Under the pieces are notes generated by a model, which did not search any database, was not told the origin of the DNA, and saw only the letters and a list, made by a program, of their open reading frames with translations. A stretch of 64,000 nt of DNA from an uncultured Oscillospiraceae bacterium (GTDB lineage: Bacteria > Bacillota > Clostridia > Oscillospirales > Oscillospiraceae). A program made the position numbers and the translations under genes. The number at the start of each line of letters is the position of its first letter. Within the stretch, counting starts at the first letter, position 1. Shown piece by piece: positions 26,126 through 34,028 of the stretch. The stretch is from assembly GCA_944386055.1 (NCBI GenBank), contig CALWZP010000003.1, positions 1 through 64,000 on the forward strand, given 5' to 3'.

Positions 26126-28034
26126 CCCCACCCTGTTTGGAAAGAATGTCACCCGCTTCTGGCCCCTGTGGGTGCTGTACACCGTGATTTGGGTCATCGT
26201 CCTGCCTCTGCCCGCCCTGAACGAGCTGCGCACCGGCGGCTGGCGCTATATGGACGGATTCGACTTCCACTGGGGCCTGCTGGACTCCGTCCAGGGCCTG
26301 GGGATCCCCCTGGCGGCGGTGTTCGGGGTGCTGGCGGCCATGGCGCTGTTCAGCTATCTGTACCAGAGCCGCTCCGCCTGCATGATCCACTCCCTGCCCA
26401 TCCGGCGGGAGGGGCTGTTCCTCACCAACTATATCTCGGGGCTGCTGTTCTTCGCGGTGCCAAACACCGTGGTGGCCCTGCTCCTGCTGCTGGTGGAGCT
26501 GGCGGCGGGGGATGTGTCCCTGTGGGCGCTGGGGTGCTGGTGGCTGCTGATGAACGGCGCGTGCCTGTTCTTCTTCTCCTTCGCCGTGCTGTGCGCCCAG
26601 TTCACCGGGCACCTCCTGGCCCTGCCGGCGCTGTATGTCATCTTCAACGGCCTGGTGGCCGGGCTGACGCTGGTGCTCAACTGGCTGCTGGCCTCCCGGC
26701 TGTACGGCTTCGACGGTTTTGTGGAGGACACCCTGGTCAACCTCCTCACCCCCGTATGGGGACTGGCGGATGCCGCCAACTGGTACCTCGAGGACGGCGC
26801 CCTGGTGATGAGCGGCCCCCTGGTCTACGGCGTGTACGCCGCGGTGGGGGTGGTGATGGCCGCCCTGGCCCTGGCCCTCTACCTGCGCCGGCAGGTGGAG
26901 ACCGCGGGGGATGTCATCGCGGTGCCCTGGCTGCGCCCGGTGTTCAAGTATGGGGTGGCCCTGTGCGCCGGACTGACCCTGGGGGTGGCCACGGTGGCCA
27001 TCGTGGGGCTGACCGGGTCGGTGCTGCTGTGGCTGTTCGTGGTGCTGTGGGGCGCGGCGGGCTATTTCGTGGCGGAGATGCTGCTGAAGAAGTCCTTCCG
27101 GGTGCTGCGCGGCTGGAAGGGCGCCTGCGCAGTGGTGCTGGTGATGCTGGTGCTGTGCGCCGGGGTGGAGCTGGACGCCTTCGGCTATGAGGCCCGGGTG
27201 CCCGCGGCGGACCAGGCGGCGTCGGTCACCGTCCGGGGGATCGACAGCGAGCCCTATGACGACGGCAGCTATCTGAATGTGGAGCTCACCGACCCGGAGG
27301 ACATCGCCCTGGTCACCGCCCTGCACCAGGCGGTGGTGGACCAGCACAAGGGCACGGGGGCCTACGCCGGGGAGGCGGCGCAGGCCGGCGTCTGGTATGG
27401 CAAGACCCTCTATGTGGAGTATCAGATGAAGGACGGCTCCTTTATGGAGCGGCGGTACAACACCCAGGTAAGCCTCACCGAGCTGGATGCCCCCGGCACC
27501 GTCACCTACGCCGCCGCCGCCCTGCTGGCCGACCCTGATGTGGTGTGGGCGGCTTACGAACTGGACCGGTATGAGAGCTACACCGCCCAGACCGCGGAGA
27601 TGAGCAGCTGGGACCGGGAGACCGGCGGGAACTATATGACCAACATCACCGCCGACCCCGACCAGGCCCAGCTTTTGTGGGAGGCGGTGCTCCAGGACTT
27701 CCGGGAGGGGAACCTGGGCGCGCGGTACCTCTTCGACACCCAGCAGCGGCGGGAGAACTGCTACTTCAACGACCTGTCCCTCTATCTCACCAAGGTGGAG
27801 CTGGACGAGAACGGGGAGCGCACCACGGTGGACAGCAGTTTCACCGTCACCCTCACCCCCCAGGCCAGCCACACCCTCGCCGCCCTGGAGGAGCTGGGCG
27901 TGCTGGACCGGATGGAGCTGACCCCCTACGGCGATGTGGTGGACACACCCTCAGCGGAGTGGGACCAGGTGCAGCTTGGCGGCGCTTATGAGACGGAGGA
28001 CCTCCCCGCCGGGGAGGCCGAGCTCCTCTCCTGA
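26100..28034 (+). CDS. ABC-2-like permease with large extracytoplasmic domain
   Basis: A 644-residue membrane protein. About eight or more hydrophobic segments fill residues 20-360, ending near GACAVVLVMLVLCAGVELDAF. The last 280 residues are soluble and resemble the DUF6449-type tail found on permeases of YtrA-linked ABC systems. GGGAGGTGAGG precedes ATG 26100, inside the ATPase gene. It is likely the membrane partner of that ATPase. The substrate is unknown; lipid-like compounds or peptides are guesses from the family. Confidence 0.85.
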   Translation: MRSKTSFFNPTLFGKNVTRFWPLWVLYTVIWVIVLPLPALNELRTGGWRYMDGFDFHWGLLDSVQGLGIPLAAVFGVLAAMALFSYLYQSRSACMIHSLPIRREGLFLTNYISGLLFFAVPNTVVALLLLLVELAAGDVSLWALGCWWLLMNGACLFFFSFAVLCAQFTGHLLALPALYVIFNGLVAGLTLVLNWLLASRLYGFDGFVEDTLVNLLTPVWGLADAANWYLEDGALVMSGPLVYGVYAAVGVVMAALALALYLRRQVETAGDVIAVPWLRPVFKYGVALCAGLTLGVATVAIVGLTGSVLLWLFVVLWGAAGYFVAEMLLKKSFRVLRGWKGACAVVLVMLVLCAGVELDAFGYEARVPAADQAASVTVRGIDSEPYDDGSYLNVELTDPEDIALVTALHQAVVDQHKGTGAYAGEAAQAGVWYGKTLYVEYQMKDGSFMERRYNTQVSLTELDAPGTVTYAAAALLADPDVVWAAYELDRYESYTAQTAEMSSWDRETGGNYMTNITADPDQAQLLWEAVLQDFREGNLGARYLFDTQQRRENCYFNDLSLYLTKVELDENGERTTVDSSFTVTLTPQASHTLAALEELGVLDRMELTPYGDVVDTPSAEWDQVQLGGAYETEDLPAGEAELLS

Positions 28035-28053
28035 AGATGGCCTGAGACAGGAC

Positions 28054-28097
28054 AGATGCCCGCCGCCCCCGGAATCCCCGGGGACGGCGGGCATCTC
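28054..28097. other. Hairpin between permease and lipoprotein genes
   Basis: AGATGCCCGCCG and CGGCGGGCATCT pair around a second stem CCCCGGAATCCCCGGGG. There is no T-run on either strand, so it may stabilise the upstream mRNA or attenuate readthrough. Confidence 0.55.
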
Positions 28098-28125
28098 CGT
28101 ACAGAGGAAAAAGGAGGGACTTGTG

Positions 28126-28230
28126 ATGAGACGACATCTGATCTGGCCGCTGCTGCTGGGCCTGCTCCTGTCCGCGGGCTGCGCGCCGGGACAGGAGGAG
28201 CCCGTCCTGCCTCTGACGGTGGAGGGATGA
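28126..28230 (+). CDS. Predicted 34-residue lipoprotein
   Basis: A very short gene with AAGGAGGG 8 bases before its ATG. The product starts MRRHLIWPLLLGLLLSAGCA: basic N-terminus, hydrophobic core and a lipobox LSAGC, followed by only about 15 residues rich in Pro and Glu. After processing it would be a lipid-anchored peptide outside the membrane. It ends 3 bases before the VanZ-like gene, so the two are coupled. No family is recognised. It is easy to miss because of its size. Confidence 0.7.
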   Translation: MRRHLIWPLLLGLLLSAGCAPGQEEPVLPLTVEG

Positions 28231-28233
28231 CCG

Positions 28234-28854
28234 ATGGAGATCCTGACCTGGACCCTGGAGTATGTGGGGCAGATGCTGCCCTGCATGGCGGCTGCTGCGG
28301 CGGTGTGGGCGCTCTCCCGCCCCGTCCGGCGCCGCCGTCTGGCCCGCCGGGGGCTGGTGAGCCCGCCGGTCCGGGAGGGGGCGCTGCTGGCCTTCTGGGT
28401 CTTCGCGGCGGGGCTGGCCGCCCTCACCCTGTTCCCCCATGACTTCTGGCCGGGCGGGCTGGCGGCCGCGCTCCGGGGGGAGGCGGCCCTCCCCGCCTGG
28501 GGGGAGCTGCAGGAGCGGCTGACCTGGCTGCCCCGGAACCTGGTGCCCTTCCATGAGATCCGCCGGGCCACCGGCTCGCCCTGGACGCTGTTCCTGCTGC
28601 TGGGGAACATCGCCATGTTCGTACCCATCGGCTTCGGCGCCGCCGGGCTGTGGCGGGAGCACAGCTTTGTCCGGGCCCTGGCGGCGGGGCTGGGGGGCTC
28701 CTGTGCCGTGGAGACGGTTCAGTTCTTCATCGGCCGGAGCACCGACATCGACGATGTGATCCTCAACACCGCCGGTGCGCTGCTGGGCTGGGGGCTGTAC
28801 CGCCTGCTGGCCCGCCTGCGGCCGGGGTGGGCGGCGGCGCTCAGTCCGGCGTGA
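28234..28854 (+). CDS. VanZ-like membrane protein
   Basis: A 206-residue membrane protein with four or five hydrophobic segments and the VanZ family core ETVQFFIGRSTDIDDVILN, in which the acidic pair is conserved. The segment NLVPFHEI before a membrane helix is also typical. VanZ of enterococci gives low-level teicoplanin resistance, but most relatives have no known role. It directly follows a tiny lipoprotein gene. Resistance should not be assumed. Confidence 0.88.
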   Translation: MEILTWTLEYVGQMLPCMAAAAAVWALSRPVRRRRLARRGLVSPPVREGALLAFWVFAAGLAALTLFPHDFWPGGLAAALRGEAALPAWGELQERLTWLPRNLVPFHEIRRATGSPWTLFLLLGNIAMFVPIGFGAAGLWREHSFVRALAAGLGGSCAVETVQFFIGRSTDIDDVILNTAGALLGWGLYRLLARLRPGWAAALSPA

Positions 28855-29000
28855 GGGGGGCTCAGACTCCGGTTTCCATTTTCCCGCTGTTTCCCCCGGG
28901 CAGGTCCTGGAAACGCCTGCACAGGGGCGGAGGACAGGGTGAATAGACCTCAGAACAGATGGGGAGAATAGGGAAAAACGGAAACAGGAGGTCACAAGCC

Positions 29001-29492
29001 ATGAAAGTTTCTCAGCTGATGAGCACCAGCGTGGTCACCATCGCCCCGGAGGAGAGCGCCGCGCTGGCGGCCCGGCTGCTCAGCCGCCACAATGTGGGCA
29101 GTCTGCCGGTGTGCGGGGGGGACGGCCGCCTGCGGGGGATGGTCACCGACCGGGACATCGTGCTGCGCTGTGTGGCGCCGGAAGAGGACCCCGCCCAGAC
29201 GCCGGTGCGGGACATCATGACCCGCAACTGCACCACCGCAGACCCGGAGGACGACGCCCAGGATGCCGCCCGGCTCATGGCCCAGGCCCAGGTGCGCCGA
29301 CTGCCGGTGACCAACCGGGAGGGGAAGCTGGTGGGGGTGGTCACCCTGGCGGACCTGGCCCGCTCCGGCCGGCTGGAGGCGGAGCTGTCTCAGGCGCTGG
29401 CGGAGATCTCGGACAACATCCGCCGCCCCGCGCCCCACGGAAAGCCGGTCCAGCCCCGGCTGCGGGCGGGAGAGGACACCTCCCGGCGGTGA
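29001..29492 (+). CDS. CBS domain protein
   Basis: A 163-residue cytoplasmic protein made of a pair of CBS domains (a Bateman module), which bind adenine nucleotides. Each half has the usual pattern: MVTDRDIVLR in the first and LVGVVTLADLAR in the second. No catalytic domain is attached. ATG 29001 has AGGAGG 9 bases upstream; the earlier in-frame start lacks one. Such stand-alone pairs often sense energy state or stress. The short tail is basic and disordered. Confidence 0.92.
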   Translation: MKVSQLMSTSVVTIAPEESAALAARLLSRHNVGSLPVCGGDGRLRGMVTDRDIVLRCVAPEEDPAQTPVRDIMTRNCTTADPEDDAQDAARLMAQAQVRRLPVTNREGKLVGVVTLADLARSGRLEAELSQALAEISDNIRRPAPHGKPVQPRLRAGEDTSRR

Positions 29493-29503
29493 TTCACAAT
29501 ATA

Positions 29504-29520
29504 TTTACAGAATGGTTACA
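29504..29520 (-). promoter_or_regulatory. WalR-like box, upstream site
   Basis: On the minus strand TGTAAC, 5 bases, TGTAAA: a full match to the two-hexamer WalR (YycF) pattern TGTWAH-N5-TGTWAH. It lies about 255 bases before the M23 peptidase gene and just after the CBS gene. Confidence 0.6.
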
Positions 29521-29593
29521 AAAACACGAGAGGGGCATGATGTGGAGGTAAAAGGCCCGGAAATCTCCTGAAAACCACAAAATATGGCCCTGA

Positions 29594-29635
29594 AAGCCCC
29601 CTGGAGCCCGGCTCAGACCGGGATTCAGGGGGCTT
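29594..29635. terminator. Terminator-like hairpin after CBS gene
   Basis: AAGCCCCCTG and CAGGGGGCTT enclose a second stem CCCGG/CCGGG. There is no clear T-run. Confidence 0.5.
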
Positions 29636-29662
29636 GACGGCGGTGGAGAAATTGTGTATAGT
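29634..29662 (+). promoter_or_regulatory. Promoter of the M23 peptidase gene
   Basis: TTGACG and TATAGT with 17 bases between, roughly 110 bases before the GTG start. Confidence 0.75.
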
Positions 29663-29668
29663 TGCATT

Positions 29669-29695
29669 TGTAACTATTGTGTAACCTTTTGTAAT
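29669..29695 (+). promoter_or_regulatory. WalR-like box at the M23 peptidase start of transcription
   Basis: TGTAAC (29669-29674), 5 bases, TGTAAC (29680-29685), then TGTAAT (29690-29695) after 4 bases. The first two hexamers fit the WalR pattern exactly. In Firmicutes WalR controls wall hydrolases, and the next gene encodes one. The position at the transcription start would suit repression or fine control. Confidence 0.65.
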
Positions 29696-29775
29696 CATTC
29701 TCCGCCGCCGGGGCTGGCCGCAGGCCGGCGGTGGGTTTTTATGGGCGGGCGGAAGGCCCGATTAGGAGGCATACC

Positions 29776-31350
29776 GTGAAGATCAAGCAGACGCTGCTGG
29801 CCCGGCTGGAACAGGTGCTCCAGTCGGTGTCCCAGCTGTTTCAGCGGGTGGCGGACACGCTGGGAGAGCAGTACCGCCGGGTGGCGGACAAGCTGAAGAT
29901 ACTGGCCAGGGGGCACCTCCCCTTCCTGTATCAGAGCACCGACGCGCCGGAGATCCGGAACAATGCCCACCGGCGCATCCGGCGGGTGCGCACCATGATA
30001 AAGGTGATAGACATCCAGCATCCCCTGGCAGGTGCACTGATCTATTGGGCGGCGGCCCTGGCGATCGGGGTGCCCATGCTGATCTTCACCGTCTACTCCA
30101 CCAGCTATATGGTGGAGGTGAACGGCCAGGTGGCCGGCGTGGTGGAGGACAAGGAGGACTTCACCCGCCTGGTGAGCGAGGTGGAGCGCACCGCGGCCCA
30201 GATTCTCGAGGAGGAGGACTACCGGTTTGAGGGGGAGATCACCTATACCCGGGCGCTGAGCCAGCCGGAGGATTTCACCAGCCGCCAGGAGATCAAGAAC
30301 TTCCTCATGGGACAGATCGGCGAGGTGATGATGCGCTATCTGCTGACGGTGGAGGGCGAAGTGGTGGGCGTGGCCCAGAGCCAGGAGGAGCTGGAGGCCC
30401 TGCTGGACGAGGTGACGGCCCCCTATGTCACAGAGAACACCGTGTCCGCGGAGTTTGTCCAGAATGTGGAGATCACCTATGACTATGTCCCGGTGGATGT
30501 GGAGCAGGATCTGGAGGTCACCCGGCAGACCCTGCTGTCCGACAGCGAGGGGGAATCCACCTATACCGTGGTCTCCGGCGATACATACAGCGGCATCGCC
30601 TACGCCCACAACATGTCCCTCAGCGAACTGCTCTCCCTGAACCCCCAGGCCAGCGTGGACTCCCTGATGCCGGGAGATGTCCTGGTGGTGAAGAAGGCCA
30701 TCCCCTTCCTGTCGGTGCAGACCACCGAGGAGGTGACCTACACCGAGGCCATCGAGTGCCCGGTGGAGGAGGTGGAGGACGACACCATGTATGAGGGGAC
30801 CAGCAAGGTGCTGGTCCAGGGAGAAGAGGGCGAGAGCCTGGTCACCGCCAGCGTGGTCTATGTCAACGGCGAGGAGCAGAGCCGTACGGTGGTCAGTCAG
30901 GAGACCCTGCGGGAGCCCACCGTGACCACCATGGCGGTGGGCACCAAGGAGCGCCCCCGCACCATGCCCACCGGCAGCTATATCTGGCCGGTGAGCGGCC
31001 GGATCAACTCCTACTTCGGCTACCGCAGCATCTTCGGCGGGCGCAGCTATCACTCCGGCCTGGATATCGACGGCTATACCGGCCAGCCCATCGTGGCCTC
31101 CGACGGAGGCAAGGTGACCTTCTCCGGGTGGAAGAGCGGCTATGGCTATGTGATCATCATCAGCCACGGCTCCGGGGTGGAGACCTACTACGCCCACTGC
31201 TCCCAGCTGCTGGTGTCGGCGGGGACAGAGGTGTACAAGGGGCAGACCATCGCCCTGGTGGGCTCCACCGGCCGTTCCACCGGCCCCCACTGCCACTTTG
31301 AGATCCGCATCAACGGCACCGCCGTGAACCCCCTGTCCTATCTGCCGTAA
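29776..31350 (+). CDS. LysM-G5-M23 cell-wall peptidase
   Basis: A 524-residue membrane-anchored envelope enzyme. Residues 1-85 are cytoplasmic and basic. One membrane segment lies at about 88-108 (ALIYWAAALAIGVPMLIFTV). Outside it are a region with two related strands, a LysM (YTVVSGDTYSGIAYAHNMS, about 255-300), a G5-like domain (EVTYTEAIECPVEE onward), and a C-terminal M23 metallopeptidase with zinc ligands in YHSGLDID and HCHFEIR. It should cut peptidoglycan cross-bridges. Start GTG 29776 is set by AGGAGG 7 bases upstream. Confidence 0.93.
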   Translation: MKIKQTLLARLEQVLQSVSQLFQRVADTLGEQYRRVADKLKILARGHLPFLYQSTDAPEIRNNAHRRIRRVRTMIKVIDIQHPLAGALIYWAAALAIGVPMLIFTVYSTSYMVEVNGQVAGVVEDKEDFTRLVSEVERTAAQILEEEDYRFEGEITYTRALSQPEDFTSRQEIKNFLMGQIGEVMMRYLLTVEGEVVGVAQSQEELEALLDEVTAPYVTENTVSAEFVQNVEITYDYVPVDVEQDLEVTRQTLLSDSEGESTYTVVSGDTYSGIAYAHNMSLSELLSLNPQASVDSLMPGDVLVVKKAIPFLSVQTTEEVTYTEAIECPVEEVEDDTMYEGTSKVLVQGEEGESLVTASVVYVNGEEQSRTVVSQETLREPTVTTMAVGTKERPRTMPTGSYIWPVSGRINSYFGYRSIFGGRSYHSGLDIDGYTGQPIVASDGGKVTFSGWKSGYGYVIIISHGSGVETYYAHCSQLLVSAGTEVYKGQTIALVGSTGRSTGPHCHFEIRINGTAVNPLSYLP

Positions 31351-31360
31351 CGGAAAAGTC

Positions 31361-31399
31361 AACCAGGCCCGCTGCCTTACGCAGCGGGCCTGGTTTTTT
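31361..31399. terminator. Bidirectional terminator
   Basis: AACCAGGCCCGCTGC and its complement around CTTAC, followed by a T-run of six. It ends both the M23 gene and the convergent helicase-loader gene. Confidence 0.93.
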
Positions 31400-31401
31400 G
31401 C

Positions 31402-32406
31402 TCACATGCGCTGCTTTTTCAGCAGGCGGATGTCGTCCCCATAGAAGTGGAGAATGTGGTACTCCCCCTCCAGGCGGGAGGCGATCTGGGGGGTGTAGCG
31501 CAGGCGGATGTCCTCGGTGGTCAGGTTGGTGGAGATCACCGTGCGCCGCCCGGCGGAGAGCCGGCCGTTGATGAGCTGATAGAGGGCGGACTGGACGAAG
31601 GGGGTGGTCATCTCGCTGCCCAGGTCGTCCAGAATCAGCAGGTCGCAGGCCAGGTACCGGTGGGTCTCGTCCCGGGCGTCCCGGCTGGCCTCCGGGTCCC
31701 GGGAGAACTTCTGTGCCTCGAACCGGGCGAACACCCGCCCGGCGGTGTCGTACACCACCGAGTGGCCGTTCTCCGCCACCACCCGGGCGATGCAGGCGGA
31801 CAGGAAGGTCTTTCCCAGGCCGGTGCCCCCGCTGAGCAGCAGGTTGTCGAAGTAGAATCGGCCGAATTTCTGGGCATAATTCAGGCAGACCTCGTACACC
31901 AGCTCCATATTCTCCCGGGGGGAGGCCCCCATCACCGGGTGGGGCTGGGTGCTGTAATAGTCCAGGGAGAAGTTGTCGAAGCACTGGTCCCCCAGATCCA
32001 GCAGGCTGGACAGGGCGGCGATCTGCTCCTGGGCGCACAGCGCCTTCAGGCACTCGCACATCCGGCTGCCCTTCCAGCCGGTGTCCCCGCATTTGGGGCA
32101 GGCGGGGCGGTCGTCCAGGGCGTCGGAGGGATAACCCGCCTGGAGCAGGAGCTCCTCCCGCTCCCGCTGCAGGTCCAGGTTCCGCGCCTGCACCGCCTGG
32201 ATGGGGGGCACCGGGTCGCTGCCGTTTTTCAGAGAGGCGCTGATGATATCCACGATGGTGTGCCGCAGCTCCCGGTCGATCTCCGCCACCCGGGGGCAGC
32301 GCCGGTACACCTGCTCCCGCAGCGCCTCCTGTTCCCGGCGGCGGCGGGTGCGCTGCTCCTCCAGCCGGGCGGTGGCCCGGCGGAGCACTTCGCTGTCATA
32401 GGCCAT
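31402..32406 (-). CDS. DnaC/DnaI-type helicase loader
   Basis: A 334-residue ATPase. The N-terminal 90 residues are charged and helical, followed by a zinc-type cluster (ACPKCGDTGWKGSRMCECL). The C-terminal AAA+ domain has Walker A GGTGLGKT, Walker B LLILDDLGSE and an arginine-containing NLTTEDIRLRYTPQIASRL. It probably loads the replicative helicase or helps a restart primosome. It ends the transcript started by the DnaD-like gene, 3 bases away. DnaI would be the Bacillus counterpart. Confidence 0.9.
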   Translation of the reverse strand: MAYDSEVLRRATARLEEQRTRRRREQEALREQVYRRCPRVAEIDRELRHTIVDIISASLKNGSDPVPPIQAVQARNLDLQREREELLLQAGYPSDALDDRPACPKCGDTGWKGSRMCECLKALCAQEQIAALSSLLDLGDQCFDNFSLDYYSTQPHPVMGASPRENMELVYEVCLNYAQKFGRFYFDNLLLSGGTGLGKTFLSACIARVVAENGHSVVYDTAGRVFARFEAQKFSRDPEASRDARDETHRYLACDLLILDDLGSEMTTPFVQSALYQLINGRLSAGRRTVISTNLTTEDIRLRYTPQIASRLEGEYHILHFYGDDIRLLKKQRM

Positions 32407-32409
32407 GGG

Positions 32410-33363
32410 TCAGCCCTCCCCTTCTTTTTTCAGCTTCTGCATCATCCGGCGGGCCCGCTCCATGTCCTGGTGCACCTGACTGGCGGGGGCCTGGTGCAGC
32501 GCGCCGGGCGCGGTGGCGGCGGGGCGGGGCGTCCGGCGGGGGTAGTCGGAGTCCGCCGCAGTCACCGCCGCGGCGGTGTGCAGCCCCTTCTCGTGCCAGC
32601 GGCGGAGGATGCCGTTCATATAGCTCCAGTCCATGGAGCCCTTCTTCATCACCGTCTTCTCATAGGCCAGGGAGAGCGCGTCGTCCGCAAAGCCCTGCCC
32701 GATCCACTGGGAGAGCCACTTCCGCTCCCGCTCCACCGGGGCGCGGCCCACGATGCCCACCAGGGGCAGCACCGCCCGTTCCCGGCTGCGCAGGGCGGAG
32801 AGCTGCTTCAAGTGGGCCTCCGCCGCCTCGGCGGTGGTGATCCCCTGCCGGTGCCAGCGGAAGGCCTCCTGCCGGATCTGGGTCATCCGGGGCAGGCGGT
32901 CCGTCCCGTATTTCCGGCGGAACTCCTGGATGCACCAGGTGGTGAGCAGCAGGATCACCTCCGCGGGCAGGTCCAGATAGTCATACAGAGTGTACAGGGT
33001 GCGCAGGTCCGCGGTGGACAGCAGCTTTCCCAGCCGCCGCTCCATCTCCCCCGCCAGCCCGGCGAACACCGGATCGCACTCCAGCTCCCGGGTCAGGTCG
33101 GCGGTGGAGTAGTCGGGGGGCGCCTCGGGCTCCGGCGGGGTGGCGGGGGGCGCCGGTTCCTGTTCCGGCTGGGCCAGCCCCAGGCGCAGCAGCTGCTGGA
33201 AGGCGGCGCTCCGCCGCCCCTGGTCCCAGCCCAGGGGGGCGGCCTGGGCCCCCCGGAGCAGGTGGAGGTAGAGCAGGGCGGCGTCCCCGTCCCCCAGGCG
33301 GAGCAGGCGGTCTGCCGCCTCCCCCGTCATGGACAGGATGCCCCCGGGCAGTACCGCGTCCAT
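32410..33363 (-). CDS. DnaD domain replication protein
   Basis: A 317-residue protein with a DnaB/DnaD-type C-terminal domain: RKWLSQWIGQGFADDALSLA, then MDWSYMNGILRRWHEKGLHT is the family hallmark YxxxIxxxW-like motif. The N-terminal region to residue 100 is a winged-helix-like unit, and residues 108-125 are a proline-rich linker. It is thought to remodel DNA for helicase loading. It sits directly ahead of the DnaC-type gene. GGGAGGGAGAG precedes the ATG at 33363; the longer frame lacks one. Confidence 0.88.
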   Translation of the reverse strand: MDAVLPGGILSMTGEAADRLLRLGDGDAALLYLHLLRGAQAAPLGWDQGRRSAAFQQLLRLGLAQPEQEPAPPATPPEPEAPPDYSTADLTRELECDPVFAGLAGEMERRLGKLLSTADLRTLYTLYDYLDLPAEVILLLTTWCIQEFRRKYGTDRLPRMTQIRQEAFRWHRQGITTAEAAEAHLKQLSALRSRERAVLPLVGIVGRAPVERERKWLSQWIGQGFADDALSLAYEKTVMKKGSMDWSYMNGILRRWHEKGLHTAAAVTAADSDYPRRTPRPAATAPGALHQAPASQVHQDMERARRMMQKLKKEGEG

Positions 33364-33581
33364 GGTCTCTCCCTCCCCTCCCCCGCCGCCGGCGGGCGCA
33401 CTGTCGTTCCGGGGCGGAACAGCGGCCCCGGCGTCGTAAACAGTATTATACCGCCTCCCGGGCCGGGCCGCAACCCCCCGACCGGGAGGGCGCCGGGGGG
33501 AAATTATCATTCTACACCCCGGAGGGGGAAAGAAATTGCAGAATTCACGATATTTTCATTTCTTTTTCGCCGGGGGTCATG

Positions 33582-33587
33582 TATAAT
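33582..33587 (+). promoter_or_regulatory. -10 element for the zapA operon
   Basis: TATAAT, with only a weak TTTCTT 17 bases upstream. It lies in the 281-base divergent gap between the DnaD-like gene and zapA; no other feature was seen there. Confidence 0.5.
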
Positions 33588-33644
33588 ATTACCCATAGAA
33601 AATGGGCCGGTGCGCCCAAATTACCGGAGGAGGGAGAAGCCGCT

Positions 33645-33962
33645 ATGAAGAACCGGATCACCGTCACCATCGCCGACCACGAGTACACCCTTGTGGCTGA
33701 GGAGGATGAGAGCTACATCCGCAGGGTGGCCCAGTTCGTGGACCAGCAGATCGAGCAGGTGCAGGCGGGCAGCCGGCTGTCCCTGGCGGACAGCGCCATC
33801 CTGGCCTGCGCCAACATCGCCGACCTCTACTACAAGGAGCAGAGCGCCGGGGAGAATCTGCGCCGTCAGGTGAAGGAGGGCGTGGAGGAGGCCACCAAGC
33901 TGAAGCTGGAGCTGTCCGAGGCCAAGCGGGAGATCTTCAAGCTGCAGCAGAACCGCAAATGA
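33645..33962 (+). CDS. zapA: Cell division protein ZapA
   Basis: A 105-residue protein that bundles FtsZ filaments at the division ring. It has the ZapA layout: an N-terminal strand region (NRITVTIADHEYTLVAEED), then YIRRVAQFVDQQIEQV, and a long C-terminal coiled coil (EATKLKLELSEAKREIFKLQ). GGAGGAGGGAG precedes ATG 33645. It leads a run of nine plus-strand genes for division, envelope growth and housekeeping. Confidence 0.92.
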   Translation: MKNRITVTIADHEYTLVAEEDESYIRRVAQFVDQQIEQVQAGSRLSLADSAILACANIADLYYKEQSAGENLRRQVKEGVEEATKLKLELSEAKREIFKLQQNRK

Positions 33963-34028
33963 CGCCAGGCCCGGCCGCCCCGCCGGAGCGGCCGGGCCCG
34001 GACGAGGCTGATCACCGGGAGGGAAACC

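Noticed and set aside
28234..28854. VanZ-like gene as an antibiotic resistance gene
   Set aside because: Only the broad family is shown; no other van genes are present, so resistance cannot be claimed.
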